Both the position numbers and the translations under genes were made by a program. DNA of 64,000 bases, from the NCBI RefSeq assembly GCF_015234305.1, contig NZ_JADGMI010000002.1, positions 124,001 through 188,000 on the forward strand. The letters are read 5' to 3'. Source of the DNA: Superficieibacter sp. 1612_C1 (GTDB lineage Bacteria > Pseudomonadota > Gammaproteobacteria > Enterobacterales > Enterobacteriaceae). Shown in pieces: positions 20,301 through 35,057 of this stretch. The first letter of the stretch is position 1, and each line of letters starts with the position of its first letter. The notes beneath the pieces were generated by a model that saw only the letters and a list, made by a program, of their open reading frames with translations, was not told the origin of the DNA and ran no database searches.

Positions 20301-20442
20301 TGGCCGTAATACGCACGTTAGGCGGCGCGAGGTCGGGATATTGTTCAACGGGTAGCGAGAAAATTGCCAGGGTCCCCATCAGGCACAGCAGAATCGCCAG
20401 CACCCAGGCAAAAATGGGGCGATCAATAAAGAAATTCGCCAT
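17329..20442 (-). CDS. acrD: RND multidrug efflux transporter AcrD
   Basis: The 1037-residue protein has exactly the length of E. coli AcrD. It is an inner-membrane proton-driven pump of the HAE-1 RND class that works with AcrA and TolC and exports aminoglycosides, bile salts and novobiocin. The first membrane helix is at 10-28. The proton relay Asp-Asp pair lies in [15 protein letters not shown] near residue 407, and two large periplasmic loops separate the helix bundles. It stands alone with no membrane-fusion gene next to it, as in E. coli. BaeR and CpxR control is known in relatives; I did not see a convincing box. Confidence 0.95.
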   Translation of the reverse strand: MANFFIDRPIFAWVLAILLCLMGTLAIFSLPVEQYPDLAPPNVRITANYPGASAQTLENTVTQVIEQNMTGLDNLMYMSSQSSATGQATVTLSFIAGTNPDEAVQQVQNQLQSAMRKLPQAVQDQGVTVRKTGDTNILTIAFVSTDGSMDKQDIADYVASNIQEPLSRINGVGDIDAYGSQYSMRIWLDPAKLNSFQLTAKDVTDAIESQNAQIAVGQLGGTPSVDKQALNATINSQSLLQTPQQFREITLRVNQDGSEVTLGDVASVEMGAEKYDYLSRYNRQPASGLGVKLASGANEMATAELVLHRLDELSAYFPHGLEYKVAYETTSFVKASITDVVKTLLEAIVLVFLVMYLFLQNFRATLIPTIAVPVVLMGTFAVLYAFGYSINTLTMFAMVLAIGLLVDDAIVVVENVERIMSEEGLSPRQATRKSMGQIQGALVGIAMVLSAVFVPMAFFGGTTGAIYRQFSITIVSAMVLSVLVAMILTPALCCTLLKPLHKGEQHGQRGFFGWFNRTFNRNAQRYESGVAKILHRSLRWILIYVLLLGGVVFIFLRLPSSFLPQEDRGMFTTSVQLPSGSTQQQTLKVVQKVEDYFFSHEKDNVTSIFATIGSGPGGNGQNVARMFIRLKDWDDRDMSTGSSSAIIERATKAFAHINEARVIASSPPAISGLGSSAGFDMELQDHAGKGHDALMAARDQLLELAGKDTSLTRVRHNGLDDSAQLQIDIDQRKAQALGVSIDDINDTLQTAWGSSYVNDFMDRGRVKKVYVQAAAKYRMLPGDINLWYVRNKDGNMVPFSAFATSRWETGSPRLERYNGYSALEIVGEAAPGVSTGSAMDTMEKLVRQLPGGFGLEWTAMSYQERLSGAQAPALYALTVLVIFLCLAALYESWSVPFSVILVVPLGILGALLATWIRGLENDVYFQVGLLTVIGLSAKNAILIVEFANEMNQKGEDLVKATLDACRQRLRPILMTSLAFIFGVLPMAISTGAGSGSQHAVGTGVIGGMISATILAIFFVPLFFVLVRRRFPLKPRRE

Positions 20443-20780
20443 CGGAATCAGAACCTCATTTGCTCATATTTTGTTATTGCATTGCTCGCAACACTGTAGC
20501 GACAAGGCCGGGCGTAATTGTGGAGAAATTAAGGAGATAATGTAAGTTATCATGCCGCTTTCCCGTCTTTCTCTACATTCGCTTACTGTGCAGTGTAAAC
20601 CCTGCTGGCAGCGGCGAATGAAACGTAATTTCAAACGATGCCAGATAAATTGATCTATTACAGGTTCCTACAACATATTGCGGTTTTCCGGGCAAATGTC
20701 CATTGCCGGGTCTGCGGAGTTCGGTTAAGAAAATACACCTATAGAAATTGAGGCTTATTCCGCAACAAGAGAACCCTGCC
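20443..20780. other. Divergent gap acrD/aegA (site of narQ in E. coli)
   Basis: This 338-base stretch holds the promoters of acrD (left) and aegA (right). In K-12 the nitrate sensor kinase gene narQ lies here. No open frame with kinase motifs is present, and I see no obvious remnant. I cannot point to a clear FNR or BaeR site. Confidence 0.5.
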
Positions 20781-22751
<1,971 letters not shown>

Positions 22752-22809
22752 CGACAAACCCGGCTTCGCGGCGTAAGATAACCCTTCCTTCTTACATCGC
22801 GGAGCCTGT

Positions 22810-23388
22810 ATGTCGTTCAAGATTGACGTAATAAAAGATAAGATCCTCTCCGAAAACTACTTCGTTCTGCGCAATATTACCTACGATTTAACGCGAAAAA
22901 ATGGCGAAGTCATCCGCCATAAGCGTGAAGTGTACGATCGGGGAAATGGCGCGACTATCCTGCTATACAACCGCGATAAACATACCGTGGTATTGATCCG
23001 TCAGTTCCGCGTGGCGACGTGGGTCAATGGTAATGAAGACGGCCGCCTTATCGAAACCTGCGCGGGCCTGCTGGACGACGACGAGCCGGAAGCCTGTATC
23101 CGCAAAGAGGCAATTGAAGAAACCGGCTATCGGGTCGGCGAGGTGCGTAAGGTCTTTGAACTCTATATGTCTCCCGGCGGCGTGACCGAAATCGTGCACT
23201 TCTTTATTGCCGAATACGACGATTCGCTGCGCGCCAACGCAGGCGGCGGTGTGGAAGATGAAGATATTGAGGTGCTGGAAATTCCGTTCAGCTGCGCCCT
23301 GGAAATGGTCGCCAGCGGCGAAATCCGCGATGGTAAGGCGGTGATTCTGCTGCAATATCTTCAGGCATCCGGGCTTATGCAACGCTAA
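22810..23388 (+). CDS. nudK: GDP-mannose pyrophosphatase NudK
   Basis: The 192-residue Nudix hydrolase splits GDP-mannose into GMP and mannose 1-phosphate. The Nudix box is complete: [22 protein letters not shown] fits G-x5-E-x7-R-E-U-x-E-E-x-G-U, with Lys in place of Arg beside the first Glu. Length and flanking residues match E. coli NudK (191). It lies 58 bases after aegA and may share its transcript. Confidence 0.95.
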   Translation: MSFKIDVIKDKILSENYFVLRNITYDLTRKNGEVIRHKREVYDRGNGATILLYNRDKHTVVLIRQFRVATWVNGNEDGRLIETCAGLLDDDEPEACIRKEAIEETGYRVGEVRKVFELYMSPGGVTEIVHFFIAEYDDSLRANAGGGVEDEDIEVLEIPFSCALEMVASGEIRDGKAVILLQYLQASGLMQR

Positions 23389-23506
23389 TATCTGGTCAAC
23401 CACTTTTAATGAGCGCAATCCGATAATTCCGATTGAGCGGCACATTTTTGCCAGTAGAGTTACGCCCTGTGTGAAATGACTCTATTCTGCCGGGGCTGTG
23501 CCGTTC

Positions 23507-24550
23507 ATGTATTTTCGCGTTTTGCTGTTTTGGTTCATCGGAGGGTGCTGGGCCTCCGCTGCGTGGGCTGCGCCTGCGCAACAGGCGTTTACCGACTGGC
23601 AGGTCACCTGTAATAACCAAAATTTTTGCGTGGCGCGTAATACGGGTCAGCACTTTGGTCTGGTGATGACCATCGGTCGCAGCGCAGGCGCGCATACCGA
23701 CGCCAGCCTGCGTATTGAGCTTGGCGGAATGGAAACGCCCTTATCGAAACGCTCCGCCATTGCACCACGCCTTCTCTTTGATGGACAACCCCTGAAATTC
23801 ACTCCCCCGCGCTGGCGCATCGATCCATTACGTATCATTACTAACGACGGTGCAACGGTCGCCGCGTTTTTAGCCCAGATTCAGGACGGGCAGGCGATTA
23901 CCCTGGTCGGCGGACAACAGACTATTTCCCTGAAAGGACTGAAGGCCGCGCTGCTGTTTATTGACGATCGGCAAAAACGCGTGGGTAGCCAGACGGCCTG
24001 GATTGGCAAAGGGAATAACCCGCCGCTCCGCGTCCCGCCTGCTCCTGCGCTTAAAGAGGTGGTGGCAGTGAATCCGACGCCAACGCCGTTAAGCCATGAA
24101 GAACGCAGCGCGCTGCTGGACTACGGCAACTGGAAAGTGAGCAATATTCAGTGTTCATTAGATCCCAGCCGCCGCGAGGTGCGTATCTGGGCGTTGACCG
24201 ATAATAAAGCGTTGATGGCAATAAGCTGTGAGGCAGGCGCTTATAATACGGTCGACCTCGCCTGGCTGGTGTCGCGACGTAAGCCTTTTACCTCGTATCA
24301 GGTACGTTTACGTCTGCCGTTTACGCCGGGCAGCGGTGAGACGGATATGGAATTGATGAACGCCGGATTCGATGAGAAAAATCGTGAACTGACGACGCTG
24401 GCAAAAGGGCGGGGAATGGCAGATTGCGGTATTCAGACGCGCTGGCGTTTTGATGGCCAGCGCTTCAGTCTGGTGCGTTATGCGGAGGAACCCAACTGCG
24501 ATAACTGGCAGGGGCCAGATGCCTGGCCCACGTTGTGGATCACCCGTTAA
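23507..24550 (+). CDS. ypfG: Conserved periplasmic protein YpfG (DUF1176)
   Basis: The 347-residue protein has a signal peptide (about 1-20, ending WAA) and then repeats of the DUF1176 type, with conserved cysteines (CNNQNFC, and a C-terminal CGIQTRW/CDNW pair). ATG at 23507 gives the same length as E. coli YpfG; a GTG three codons earlier is possible. No function is known. Its stop overlaps the end of the convergent tktB gene by 11 bases. Confidence 0.9.
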   Translation: MYFRVLLFWFIGGCWASAAWAAPAQQAFTDWQVTCNNQNFCVARNTGQHFGLVMTIGRSAGAHTDASLRIELGGMETPLSKRSAIAPRLLFDGQPLKFTPPRWRIDPLRIITNDGATVAAFLAQIQDGQAITLVGGQQTISLKGLKAALLFIDDRQKRVGSQTAWIGKGNNPPLRVPPAPALKEVVAVNPTPTPLSHEERSALLDYGNWKVSNIQCSLDPSRREVRIWALTDNKALMAISCEAGAYNTVDLAWLVSRRKPFTSYQVRLRLPFTPGSGETDMELMNAGFDEKNRELTTLAKGRGMADCGIQTRWRFDGQRFSLVRYAEEPNCDNWQGPDAWPTLWITR

Positions 24551-26534
24551 GCACTTTTTTCGCCTTCTCGACGATATTTTCTACAGTAAAGCCGAAGTAC
24601 GGGAACAGTTTTTCAGCCGGGGCAGATTCGCCATAGCCGGTCATGCCGACAATCGCGCCTTTTAGCCCGACATACTTATACCAGTAGTCGGCGATCCCGG
24701 CCTCCACCGCGACCCGTTTAGCGACGTCAGACGGCAATACCGATTCACGGTATTCGTCGTCCTGACTGTCAAACGTATCGGTAGAGGGCAGGGAGACCAC
24801 CCGTACTGCAACCCCTTCCGCACGCAGTTTTTCTGCCGCCAGCACGGTGATTTCCAGTTCCGAGCCGGTGGCAATCAGGATCAGGTCCGGTTTGCCGCCC
24901 GCATCTTTCAGCACATAGCCGCCGCGTGCGATATCCGCTACCTGTTCCGGGGTTCGCTCCATCTGTGCCAGATTCTGACGAGAGAGGATCAGCGCCGTCG
25001 GCCCGTGATGGCGTTCAATCGCCGCTTTCCATGCCACTGCGGTCTCTACCTGATCGCACGGACGCCAGGTGCTGAAGTTTGGCGTCAGGCGCAGGCTGGC
25101 AAGCTGTTCGACCGCCTGGTGCGTCGGACCATCTTCCCCCAGTCCGATGGAGTCATGGGTGTAGACCATGATCTGCCGCGCCTTCATCAGTGCCGCCATA
25201 CGCGCCGCATTTCGCGCATACTCGACAAACATCAGGAAGGTGGCGGTGTAGGGGATAAATCCGCCGTGATGGGCAATGCCGTTAGCGATTGCCGTCATGC
25301 CGAATTCACGCACCCCGTAGTGAATATAGTTACCGGCCGGATCTTCTTTCAGCGATACCGACTCTTTCCAGATCGTCAGGTTGCTGGGCGCAAGGTCAGC
25401 CGAGCCGCCAAGCAGTTCAGGCAGGCTTGGGCCATAGGCGTTAAGCGCGTTCTGCGAGGCTTTACGGCTGGCGATTTTCGCCGGCTCCGCCTGCAATTTG
25501 TTGATGTAATCCTGCACCGTCTGCTGCCACTCTTCCGGCATTCCGCCGCTCATCCGCCGCTTAAATTCTGCGGCCAGCTCCGGATGCGCCTTTTCATAGG
25601 CAGCCATTTTCTCTTTCCATGACTGCTGACCTTTTTCCCCCCGCTCACGGGCGTCCCAGGCGCGGTAGATCTCTTTCGGGATCTCAAAGGCAGGGTGATT
25701 CCAGCCAAGCTGCTTGCGGGCCAGCGCCACCTCTTCCTCACCGAGCGCAGAGCCGTGCGATTCCTCTTTCCCGGCTTTATTCGGCGAGCCAAAACCAATC
25801 ACCGTCCGGCAGATAATTAATGACGGTTTATCTTTGACGCTTTGCGCTTCCAGAATGGCTTTTTTGATCGCCTCCGGGTCGTGGCCGTCAATCTCATGCA
25901 CCACGTGCCAGTGATACGCCTCGAAGCGTTTCGCCGTATCATCGGTAAACCAGCCTTCGGTTTCACCGTCGATAGAAATCCCGTTGTGATCGTAGAAACC
26001 GATCAGCTTGCCGAGGCCCAGGGTGCCTGCCAGGGAAGAGACCTCATGCGAAATGCCCTCCATCAGACAGCCGTCGCCCATAAATACATAGGTGTAGTGA
26101 TCGACAATCTCGTGATCCGGCTGGTTAAACTGCGCGGCCAGCGTGCGTTCGGCGATCGCCAGACCGACAGCGTTAGCCAGACCCTGTCCGAGCGGCCCGG
26201 TTGTCGTCTCGATACCCGGCGTATAGCCAATCTCCGGGTGTCCCGGCGTTTTAGAATGCAGCTGACGGAAGTTCTTCAGCTCTTCTATCGGCAGATCGTA
26301 GCCGGAAAGATGCAGCAGGCTATACAGCAGCATTGAGGCGTGGCCGTTGGAGAGAATAAAACGGTCGCGGTCATACCAGGTGGGATCGGTGGGATTGTGC
26401 TTAAGGAAGTCGTTCCACAGCACTTCAGCGATATCCGCCATGCCCATCGGTGCGCCAGGGTGGCCAGAATTGGCTTTCTGGACCGCATCCATACTCAGGG
26501 CGCGGATGGCGTTGGCAAGCTCTCTTCGGGACAT
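24540..26534 (-). CDS. tktB: Transketolase TktB
   Basis: The 664-residue thiamine-diphosphate enzyme moves two-carbon units in the non-oxidative pentose phosphate pathway. It shows the N-terminal [14 protein letters not shown], the ThDP-binding [12 protein letters not shown], and the C-terminal domain with GEDGPTHQ. The length and the position next to talA identify it as the TktB paralogue (667 in E. coli), which is under stationary-phase control there, rather than TktA. It follows talA by 21 bases in one unit. Confidence 0.95.
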   Translation of the reverse strand: MSRRELANAIRALSMDAVQKANSGHPGAPMGMADIAEVLWNDFLKHNPTDPTWYDRDRFILSNGHASMLLYSLLHLSGYDLPIEELKNFRQLHSKTPGHPEIGYTPGIETTTGPLGQGLANAVGLAIAERTLAAQFNQPDHEIVDHYTYVFMGDGCLMEGISHEVSSLAGTLGLGKLIGFYDHNGISIDGETEGWFTDDTAKRFEAYHWHVVHEIDGHDPEAIKKAILEAQSVKDKPSLIICRTVIGFGSPNKAGKEESHGSALGEEEVALARKQLGWNHPAFEIPKEIYRAWDARERGEKGQQSWKEKMAAYEKAHPELAAEFKRRMSGGMPEEWQQTVQDYINKLQAEPAKIASRKASQNALNAYGPSLPELLGGSADLAPSNLTIWKESVSLKEDPAGNYIHYGVREFGMTAIANGIAHHGGFIPYTATFLMFVEYARNAARMAALMKARQIMVYTHDSIGLGEDGPTHQAVEQLASLRLTPNFSTWRPCDQVETAVAWKAAIERHHGPTALILSRQNLAQMERTPEQVADIARGGYVLKDAGGKPDLILIATGSELEITVLAAEKLRAEGVAVRVVSLPSTDTFDSQDDEYRESVLPSDVAKRVAVEAGIADYWYKYVGLKGAIVGMTGYGESAPAEKLFPYFGFTVENIVEKAKKVLNG

Positions 26535-26555
26535 AATGTTCTCCGTGACAATAAG

Positions 26556-27506
26556 TTACAGTTTAGCGGCCAGCAAATCTTCGAGTTTGCGCTGATCGAC
26601 GGCGAACTGACGAATACCGTCCGACAGCTTTTCTACCGCCATAGGATCCTGGTTATGCTCCCAACGGAATTCGGCTTCGGTCATCGGAGCCGGACGATGG
26701 AACGTCGTGGACGGCGGCACCAGCTTGCGCTCAACCGGATCGTTGCTGTCCTGCAATTTTTGCAGCAGATCGGGTGAGATGGTCAGGCGGTCACAGCCCG
26801 CCAGCGCCAGGATCTGTTCGGTTTTGCGGAAGCTCGCGCCCATCACGATCGTGGGGTAGCGATGCTGTTTGTAATAGTCATAGATATTACGTACCGATTT
26901 AACGCCCGGATCTTCATCAACGCGATAGGGGTCCATCGGCTTGCGTGTGTTATACCAGTCGTAAATACGCCCGACGAAAGGTGAAATCAGGAATACGCCA
27001 GCTTCCGCACAGGCGCGCGCCTGGGCGAAGGAGAAAAGCAGCGTCAGGTTACAGTTGATGCCTTCTTTTTCCAGCTCCTCTGCGGCGCGAATACCTTCCC
27101 ACGTCGAGGCCAGCTTGATCAGAATGCGCGATTTATCGATACCCTGATCCTGATAAAGCTGAACAAATTTTCGCGCTTTATCGATGCTTTTTTGCTTGTC
27201 ATAAGAGAGACGGGCGTCCACTTCGGTGGAGACGCGGCCCGGCACGCTTTTCAGAATTTCCACACCAAAATTGACCGCCAGTTTGTCGCTGGCTTCCGCC
27301 ACCTGCTGCTCCTGCGTCTTACCGCGCTGCTTGCCATACTCAATCGCATCCTTAATAAGGTGGGCGAAGTGGTCGAGCGCCGCCGCTTTCAGCAGCAGGG
27401 AAGGGTTGGTGGTCGCGTCTTCTGGCTGGTAGTGGCGAATGGATTCAATATCACCGCTGTCAGCCACGACGGTGGTGAACTGTTTAATACCGTCTAGCTG
27501 GTTCAT
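26556..27506 (-). CDS. talA: Transaldolase A
   Basis: The 316-residue TIM-barrel enzyme transfers the dihydroxyacetone unit between sugar phosphates. Lys131 in [12 protein letters not shown] is the Schiff-base residue. The start at 27506 gives [10 protein letters not shown] and the E. coli length; the longer frame adds 22 codons without family similarity. AAGGAG lies upstream. It leads the talA-tktB operon. Confidence 0.96.
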   Translation of the reverse strand: MNQLDGIKQFTTVVADSGDIESIRHYQPEDATTNPSLLLKAAALDHFAHLIKDAIEYGKQRGKTQEQQVAEASDKLAVNFGVEILKSVPGRVSTEVDARLSYDKQKSIDKARKFVQLYQDQGIDKSRILIKLASTWEGIRAAEELEKEGINCNLTLLFSFAQARACAEAGVFLISPFVGRIYDWYNTRKPMDPYRVDEDPGVKSVRNIYDYYKQHRYPTIVMGASFRKTEQILALAGCDRLTISPDLLQKLQDSNDPVERKLVPPSTTFHRPAPMTEAEFRWEHNQDPMAVEKLSDGIRQFAVDQRKLEDLLAAKL

Positions 27507-27821
27507 TAAAGACTCCTTAAAAAGCAAAAAGGTATACGAGTGCTTAGGCTCGCACTTCTGGATGAAAAACAACGTACATAACCAAAAAGCATAGCAGACC
27601 GGGAGGGTCTTGCTGGCGATAGCTGCAACGAGTTCGTGTGTGTTTTGTTAAAAAATTGTATTTTGAGATAGTAAGAGTTTGGCGGCCTTCAAAGTTTATG
27701 AAGTCGTCTGGGGCGATACTAGGGGCTATCCCACCGGTGAGCCTCTCTTACATCGGGATCTCTGTAGACCTCCAGGTGAGCATCAGAATCACCTTTAGTC
27801 CGAAATGAAAGGAACAAGAAG
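27507..27821. promoter_or_regulatory. Divergent talA/maeB promoter region with structured maeB leader
   Basis: The 315-base gap must hold both promoters. The 100 bases before maeB contain several complementary segments: AGGGGCT 27721-27727 with AGCCTCT 27740-27746; GTAAGAG 27671-27677 with CTCTTAC 27745-27751; and AGGTGA 27774-27779 with TCACCT 27789-27794. The first two pairings overlap by two bases and cannot both form fully. This suggests a folded 5' leader, but a function is not shown. Confidence 0.4.
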
Positions 27822-30101
27822 ATGGATGACCAGTTGAAACAAAGCGCACTTGATTTCCACCAGTACCCTGTTCCGGGGAAAATCCAGGTTTCGCCAACCA
27901 AACCGCTCGCTACTCAGCGCGATCTGGCGCTGGCCTACTCTCCGGGCGTCGCGGCACCGTGCCTCGAAATCGAGAAGGATCCGCTGGCGGCGTATAAATA
28001 CACCGCGCGTGGCAACCTGGTGGCGGTGGTCTCAAACGGTACTGCCGTACTGGGTCTGGGAAATATCGGCGCACTGGCAGGTAAGCCCGTCATGGAAGGT
28101 AAAGGCGTGCTGTTTAAAAAATTCGCCGGGATTGACGTCTTTGACATTGAAGTTGACGAACACGATCCGGACAAACTGATCGACGTGGTTGCCGCGCTGG
28201 AGCCGACGTTTGGCGGGATCAACCTCGAAGATATCAAAGCTCCTGAGTGCTTCTATATTGAGAAAAAACTGCGCGAACGCATGAACATTCCGGTGTTCCA
28301 TGACGACCAGCACGGTACGGCCATCATCAGTACGGCGGCTATTCTTAACGGCCTGCGGGTGGTGGAGAAAAATCTCTCCGACGTGCGGATGGTGGTTTCC
28401 GGCGCGGGCGCGGCAGCGATTGCCTGTATGAACCTGCTGGTGGCGCTGGGGATGCAAAAACACAACATTGTGGTGTGCGACTCGAAAGGCGTTATCTATA
28501 AAGGCCGCGAACCGAATATGGCCGAGACCAAAGCCGCGTATGCGGTAGAGGATGACGGAAAACGCACGCTGGCTGACGTAGTAGAAGGCGCAGACATTTT
28601 CCTTGGCTGCTCGGGTCCGAAAGTGCTGACCCCTGAGATGGTGAAAAAAATGGCGCGCGCGCCGATGATTCTGGCGCTGGCTAACCCGGAACCGGAAATC
28701 CTGCCGCCGCTGGCGAAGGAAGTGCGCCCCGATGCGATTCTCTGTACCGGACGCTCGGACTACCCGAACCAGGTCAACAACGTGCTGTGCTTCCCGTTCA
28801 TCTTCCGTGGCGCGCTGGACGTTGGCGCAACCGCCATCAACGAAGAGATGAAACTGGCAGCCGTACACGCGATTGCCGAGCTGGCACATGCCGAGCAGAG
28901 CGAAGTAGTGGCGTCCGCCTATGGCGATCAGGATCTGAGCTTTGGCCCGGAATATATCATTCCTAAACCGTTCGATCCGCGTCTGATTGTTAAAATCGCC
29001 CCGGCAGTGGCGAAAGCGGCGATGGATTCCGGCGTCGCGACTCGTCCTATCGAAGACTTTGATGCTTACGTCGATAAGCTCAGCGAATTTGTCTATAAAA
29101 CCAACCTGTTTATGAAGCCGATCTTCTCTCAGGCACGCAGTGAGCCGAAGCGCATTGTACTGGCGGAAGGGGAAGATAATCGCGTGTTGCACGCGACGCA
29201 GGAGCTGGTGACGCTGGGTCTGGCGAAACCGATTCTGGTGGGTCGTCCGGGCGTGATTGAAATGCGTATTCAGAAGCTGGGTCTGCAAATCAAACCCGGC
29301 GTTGACTTTGAGATCGTCAACAACGAATCCGATCCGCGCTTCAAAGAGTACTGGATGGAGTACTACAACATCATGAAACGCCGTGGCGTGACGCAGGAGC
29401 AGGCGCAGCGCGCGGTGATCAGCAACACCACGGTGATCGGCGCGATCATGGTGCAGCGTGGTGAAGCCGATGGTATGATCTGCGGCACGATTGGTGATTA
29501 CCATGAGCATTTCAACGTCATCCAGCAGCTGTTTGGCTACCGCGAGGGCGTGCATGCGGCAGGGGCGATGAATGCGCTGTTGCTGCCGAGCGGTAACACC
29601 TTTATTGCCGATACCTACGTCAACGACGATCCGACGCCGGAACAGCTGGCGGAAATCACCGTCATGGCGGCAGAAACCGTGCGTCGCTTCGGTATCGAAC
29701 CGCGCGTGGCGCTGCTGTCGCACTCCAACTTCGGTTCATCCAACTGCGCGGCGGCGACCAAAATGCGCGATACGCTGGCGCTGGTACGCGAACGCGCGCC
29801 TGAGCTAATGATCGACGGTGAAATGCACGGCGACGCGGCGCTGGTGGAAAGCATCCGTAACGAGCGGATGCCGGACAGCCCGCTGAAAGGTTCGGCCAAC
29901 ATCCTCGTGATGCCGAATATGGAAGCCGCCCGCATCAGCTACAACCTGCTGCGCGTCTCCAGTTCGGAAGGCGTGACCGTTGGGCCGGTACTGATGGGCG
30001 TGGCGAAACCCGTTCACGTATTAACGCCGATCGCCTCGGTTCGTCGTATCGTGAATATGGTGGCGCTGGCGGTGGTAGAGGCGCAGACGCAGCCGCTGTA
30101 A
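27822..30101 (+). CDS. maeB: NADP-dependent malic enzyme MaeB
   Basis: The 759-residue protein converts malate to pyruvate and CO2 with NADP. The N-terminal malic enzyme part (about 1-420) has [13 protein letters not shown], a catalytic [10 protein letters not shown] stretch and the nucleotide-binding [10 protein letters not shown]. The C-terminal part (about 430-759) is a phosphotransacetylase-like domain that gives acetyl-CoA control. Length equals E. coli MaeB. AAAGGAAC lies upstream of the ATG. It is transcribed alone and converges with hemF. Confidence 0.97.
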   Translation: MDDQLKQSALDFHQYPVPGKIQVSPTKPLATQRDLALAYSPGVAAPCLEIEKDPLAAYKYTARGNLVAVVSNGTAVLGLGNIGALAGKPVMEGKGVLFKKFAGIDVFDIEVDEHDPDKLIDVVAALEPTFGGINLEDIKAPECFYIEKKLRERMNIPVFHDDQHGTAIISTAAILNGLRVVEKNLSDVRMVVSGAGAAAIACMNLLVALGMQKHNIVVCDSKGVIYKGREPNMAETKAAYAVEDDGKRTLADVVEGADIFLGCSGPKVLTPEMVKKMARAPMILALANPEPEILPPLAKEVRPDAILCTGRSDYPNQVNNVLCFPFIFRGALDVGATAINEEMKLAAVHAIAELAHAEQSEVVASAYGDQDLSFGPEYIIPKPFDPRLIVKIAPAVAKAAMDSGVATRPIEDFDAYVDKLSEFVYKTNLFMKPIFSQARSEPKRIVLAEGEDNRVLHATQELVTLGLAKPILVGRPGVIEMRIQKLGLQIKPGVDFEIVNNESDPRFKEYWMEYYNIMKRRGVTQEQAQRAVISNTTVIGAIMVQRGEADGMICGTIGDYHEHFNVIQQLFGYREGVHAAGAMNALLLPSGNTFIADTYVNDDPTPEQLAEITVMAAETVRRFGIEPRVALLSHSNFGSSNCAAATKMRDTLALVRERAPELMIDGEMHGDAALVESIRNERMPDSPLKGSANILVMPNMEAARISYNLLRVSSSEGVTVGPVLMGVAKPVHVLTPIASVRRIVNMVALAVVEAQTQPL

Positions 30102-30123
30102 AAGCGTTTGACTCTTTTTGTCT

Positions 30124-30148
30124 AAGGCAGCCTTCTGGCTGCCTTATT
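30124..30148 (+). terminator. Terminator after maeB
   Basis: A 9-base stem, AAGGCAGCC paired with GGCTGCCTT, with a four-base loop, is followed by a short T-rich tail about 20 bases after the maeB stop. Confidence 0.7.
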
Positions 30149-30269
30149 TACTGATTACGTACCAATCAGCGTGGATAAGTTTATTCAAACATTATTCGCC
30201 GTTAAACCCTGGCTAAACACTATCAGTTCCAGCCATCAATACACTGAAATCGTATTTATAACGATTTTC

Positions 30270-32038
<1,769 letters not shown>

Positions 32039-32250
32039 TCGGCCTGGGTTGTAAAGAAAAAGGTGACAGATGTTATATCGTATCGCGATGGCCGTTACGA
32101 ACAATCGCGATGAGAATTGTTTTACTTTTCATTTCAATACATGAACGGGCGACATTATGCCATTTTTTTACTCTGGTTTCGCAAGATATTGGCTAATCGA
32201 CACGTTCGCGCCATAATCAGTTTTTTTAACCTGAAAAGGCACCCAATACC

Positions 32251-32676
32251 ATGGAGATACGCGTATTTCGCCAGCAAGATTTCGAAGAGGTCATCACTCT
32301 GTGGGAGCGCTGCGATCTGCTGCGTCCATGGAACGATCCGGAAATGGACATCGAACGTAAAGTAAATCATGACGTCAGTTTGTTCCTGGTGGCTGAAGTG
32401 AACGGCGAAGTGGTTGGCACGGTGATGGGCGGCTATGACGGACATCGCGGTTCAGCGTATTACCTCGGCGTACATCCGGAATATCGCGGGCGCGGCATTG
32501 CCAATGCATTATTAAACCGGCTGGAGAAAAAACTCATCGCCCGCGGCTGCCCGAAAGTGCAGATTATGGTGCGGGAAGACAATGATGTGGTGCTGGGCAT
32601 GTATGAACGGCTGGGGTATGAAACCGCCGACGTACTGATTCTGGGTAAGCGATTGATTGAAGATGAAGAGTACTAA
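32251..32676 (+). CDS. ypeA: GNAT acetyltransferase YpeA
   Basis: The 141-residue protein has the GNAT core: the beta-strand [16 protein letters not shown] forms the acetyl-CoA pyrophosphate loop. Length equals E. coli YpeA. The substrate is not known. It is divergent from amiA with about 210 bases between the starts. Confidence 0.93.
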   Translation: MEIRVFRQQDFEEVITLWERCDLLRPWNDPEMDIERKVNHDVSLFLVAEVNGEVVGTVMGGYDGHRGSAYYLGVHPEYRGRGIANALLNRLEKKLIARGCPKVQIMVREDNDVVLGMYERLGYETADVLILGKRLIEDEEY

Positions 32677-32750
32677 GCCTTTACTGTTTCCTTTTTAAAA
32701 TTGAATGACGCGTTCCCCCTGGCGCGTCGAACGACAGGGGGCAAAGGCTA

Positions 32751-33746
32751 TTATTCGATCTCGCTGGAGATGCGCGCCAGATCGTCCTTACTGAATGATA
32801 TATTGCACTCCGTGCCGGTATCCTGGAGGATTTTCTGTGCAATCATTTCGGTCACCGGGGCGATAATGGTGAAATGATCGCCGTTCGGTATTTTATTAAT
32901 GGTGAGCGGGATTTTCTCTTTTTTAACGAAAGCGGCAATATTGTCGAAAGCCTTCCAGTAATATTCTCCACCTTCAAAGTACCACGTTGGTTTTTTTATG
33001 GATTTGATAAATGTTGCGGGTGAACGTAAACGATACTCGTCGTCGGTTTTCTCAAAGGGGACCGGGACCATCATCTCTCCGCCTTCGATACGCGCTTTCA
33101 AATCCGGCACCGCGCCGAGGCTGAAATACGCACGGAATTTATCGCTATATTCGCTGGCGAGTAAGACGCGCGTACCGCCCGTGCTGTGTCCGGCCAGATA
33201 AATACGGTCAGGATCGACCCACGGCTGCTTCGCCAGCCAGTCGTAAGCGGCGTCGATATCGTCCAGCTCGCCATAAAACATTTCATAGCTGCCAGGGTTA
33301 TTGTCTTCGCCACGGAAGCTCGGCAGCATTTCCACCAGCCCGGCTTTGCGGAACGCGCTGCCGCTCTGGTCATTGTCGCGGGGCTGTGGCTGCCAGTGAA
33401 ACTCACCGTCGCTTAATCCGCCGTAGCCGCCCGTGATCCAGATCACCGCCGGGTGGCGCTTGCCATCGTGGGGATCGGGCGTAACGTAGGCGGCCATCTT
33501 TCCGAGCTTCGTCGGGTAGCTCGTCAGGGTATAGACGTCTTTGGGCGGTGTGACCAGATTGCCCGAGTCGGTGAAACTTTTCTGGATGATGTGGGTACTA
33601 AAGCCTTTACGTGCTTCGCGCAGCGATTGATTGCTGACGGTTACCTGATGACCGGTATCCGGTATCGTAATCACCTCTTTGGCATCATCACAGGCGGTGA
33701 CGGAAAATAACACGCCTGCAAGCAGACCATAATGAAAAAAAGACAT
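32751..33746 (-). CDS. Alpha/beta-hydrolase lipoprotein, accessory gene
   Basis: The 331-residue protein begins with a lipoprotein signal whose lipobox VTAC puts the lipidated Cys at residue 19, with Asp at +2, a possible inner-membrane retention signal. The rest is an alpha/beta hydrolase of the dienelactone hydrolase or prolyl-oligopeptidase type: the oxyanion region WITGGYGG, nucleophile Ser188 in GHSTGG, and the likely catalytic His291 in PNGDHF. The acid may be a Glu in YFEGGEYYW. I recognise no E. coli K-12 counterpart at this place between ypeA and yfeZ. AAGGAG lies upstream of the start. The substrate is unknown. Confidence 0.75.
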   Translation of the reverse strand: MSFFHYGLLAGVLFSVTACDDAKEVITIPDTGHQVTVSNQSLREARKGFSTHIIQKSFTDSGNLVTPPKDVYTLTSYPTKLGKMAAYVTPDPHDGKRHPAVIWITGGYGGLSDGEFHWQPQPRDNDQSGSAFRKAGLVEMLPSFRGEDNNPGSYEMFYGELDDIDAAYDWLAKQPWVDPDRIYLAGHSTGGTRVLLASEYSDKFRAYFSLGAVPDLKARIEGGEMMVPVPFEKTDDEYRLRSPATFIKSIKKPTWYFEGGEYYWKAFDNIAAFVKKEKIPLTINKIPNGDHFTIIAPVTEMIAQKILQDTGTECNISFSKDDLARISSEIE

Positions 33747-33893
33747 ACAGACTCCTTGTCAATGAAATGCTCGTTATTATGAGCGGTCATTACAGAAAAG
33801 ACAGGCTGGAACCGGACCCGATCCGGACTTTCCCGACGGGCAGGAAATCAGAAGGAGGATGTGTATAATGCCGTTTTATTTTCAGGCGGGCGT

Positions 33894-34331
33894 ATGTATT
33901 TTCCTTCTGATTACGATCGTAACGGGCTGTTAAAACTGCCCTTTCTCTTCTGGTGCGTGCTGGTGCTTCAGGCCCGCACCTGGGTGTTGTTTATTATGGC
34001 GGGCGCGTCGCGCGGGCAGGGCGACACGTTGTTGAACCTGTTCTACCCCGATCACGATAACTTCTGGTGGGGCTTGCTGCCGGGTGTGCCCGCCGTGGTA
34101 GCCTTCTTATTTACCGGCCGACGCCAGGCGTTTCCCCGCCTATGGACTGCGTTACGCTGGGTATTAATCCTCGCTCAGATGACGCTTCTGCTTTGGCAGC
34201 CCTTGCTGTGGTATTTCGGCGAGACGGTCAGCGGGACCGGGCTGGCGCTGGTGGTGCTGGATGTTTATGCCCTGTGGTGGCTGCTGACAAGTCGACGGTT
34301 ACGTGCTTGTTTTACTCGCCAGGAAGATTAA
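33894..34331 (+). CDS. yfeZ: Inner-membrane protein YfeZ (DUF2919)
   Basis: This 145-residue membrane protein has four hydrophobic segments. The conserved block QARTWVLFIMAGASRGQGDTLLNLFYPDH identifies the family. The N-terminal 17 residues differ from those I remember for E. coli YfeZ. ATG at 33894 is preceded by AGGCGGG; the frame extends 11 codons further up. Function is unknown. It is followed by yfeY and yfeX on the same strand. Confidence 0.88.
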   Translation: MYFPSDYDRNGLLKLPFLFWCVLVLQARTWVLFIMAGASRGQGDTLLNLFYPDHDNFWWGLLPGVPAVVAFLFTGRRQAFPRLWTALRWVLILAQMTLLLWQPLLWYFGETVSGTGLALVVLDVYALWWLLTSRRLRACFTRQED

Positions 34332-34393
34332 ACGGCACTTTTTGCCGTCGCTGTACTCCAACAGGCGTTGAATTTAAAAGAGAGGATGTGTGA

Positions 34394-34969
34394 ATGAAAT
34401 CGCTTCGCTTATTGATGTGCGTTATGCCTTTGGCACTGGCAGGGTGTTCAACAATCTCCTCGGTTAACTGGTCGGCGGCAAATCCGTGGAACTGGTTTGG
34501 CTCCTCCGGCGAAGTAACAGAGCAGGGCGTCGCCGGGATCACCAGCGCGACGCCGCTGAAAGAAGAAGATATCAGCGAGGCGTTGGGCAGCAGTTACCAC
34601 CTTCGTAGCGGCATGAAAACCGATAACGGCAATATCGTGCGCTTTTTTGAAGCGATGAAAGATAATAAAGTTGCGCTGGTGATTAACGGCGATAGCGGCA
34701 CGGTCAGCCAAATTGATATTCAGGACCCGGATATTAAAACGGCCGATGGTGGGGAAATCGGCAGTGTCTTCAGCGACTTGTATAAAAAAGCCTACGGCAG
34801 CTGTCAGAAAGCCTCGGGCGATCACGCTGGCGACGTTGAGTGTAAGGCAGAAGGTAGCCAGCATATCAGCTACCTGTTTACTGGCGAATGGAGCGGTCCG
34901 GCAGATCTAATGCCGTCCGACGATACGCTGAAAAGCTGGAAAGTAAGCAAAATTATCTGGCGTCGTTAA
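34394..34969 (+). CDS. yfeY: Lipoprotein YfeY (DUF1131)
   Basis: The 191-residue protein has a lipobox ALAGC, so Cys18 is lipidated, followed by Ser, which predicts the outer membrane. The mature part contains two conserved cysteines and the C-terminal SGPADLMPSDDTLK-like block shared with E. coli YfeY (191 residues). SigmaE dependence is known for yfeY in E. coli. GAGAGGATGTG lies upstream. Function is unknown. Confidence 0.93.
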   Translation: MKSLRLLMCVMPLALAGCSTISSVNWSAANPWNWFGSSGEVTEQGVAGITSATPLKEEDISEALGSSYHLRSGMKTDNGNIVRFFEAMKDNKVALVINGDSGTVSQIDIQDPDIKTADGGEIGSVFSDLYKKAYGSCQKASGDHAGDVECKAEGSQHISYLFTGEWSGPADLMPSDDTLKSWKVSKIIWRR

Positions 34970-35057
34970 TTTGCGCCTGAACAAATTGCCCTCCTGAAAA
35001 CGCGGTACAATAGCTGCATTAACGCCACCGTTGCGTGGCTTTTTCTCAGGAGAAGCA

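Noticed and set aside
28032-29723. 563-codon frame opposite maeB
   Set aside because: Shadow of a GC-rich coding sequence on the other strand; His/Arg-rich with no domain, while maeB is complete.
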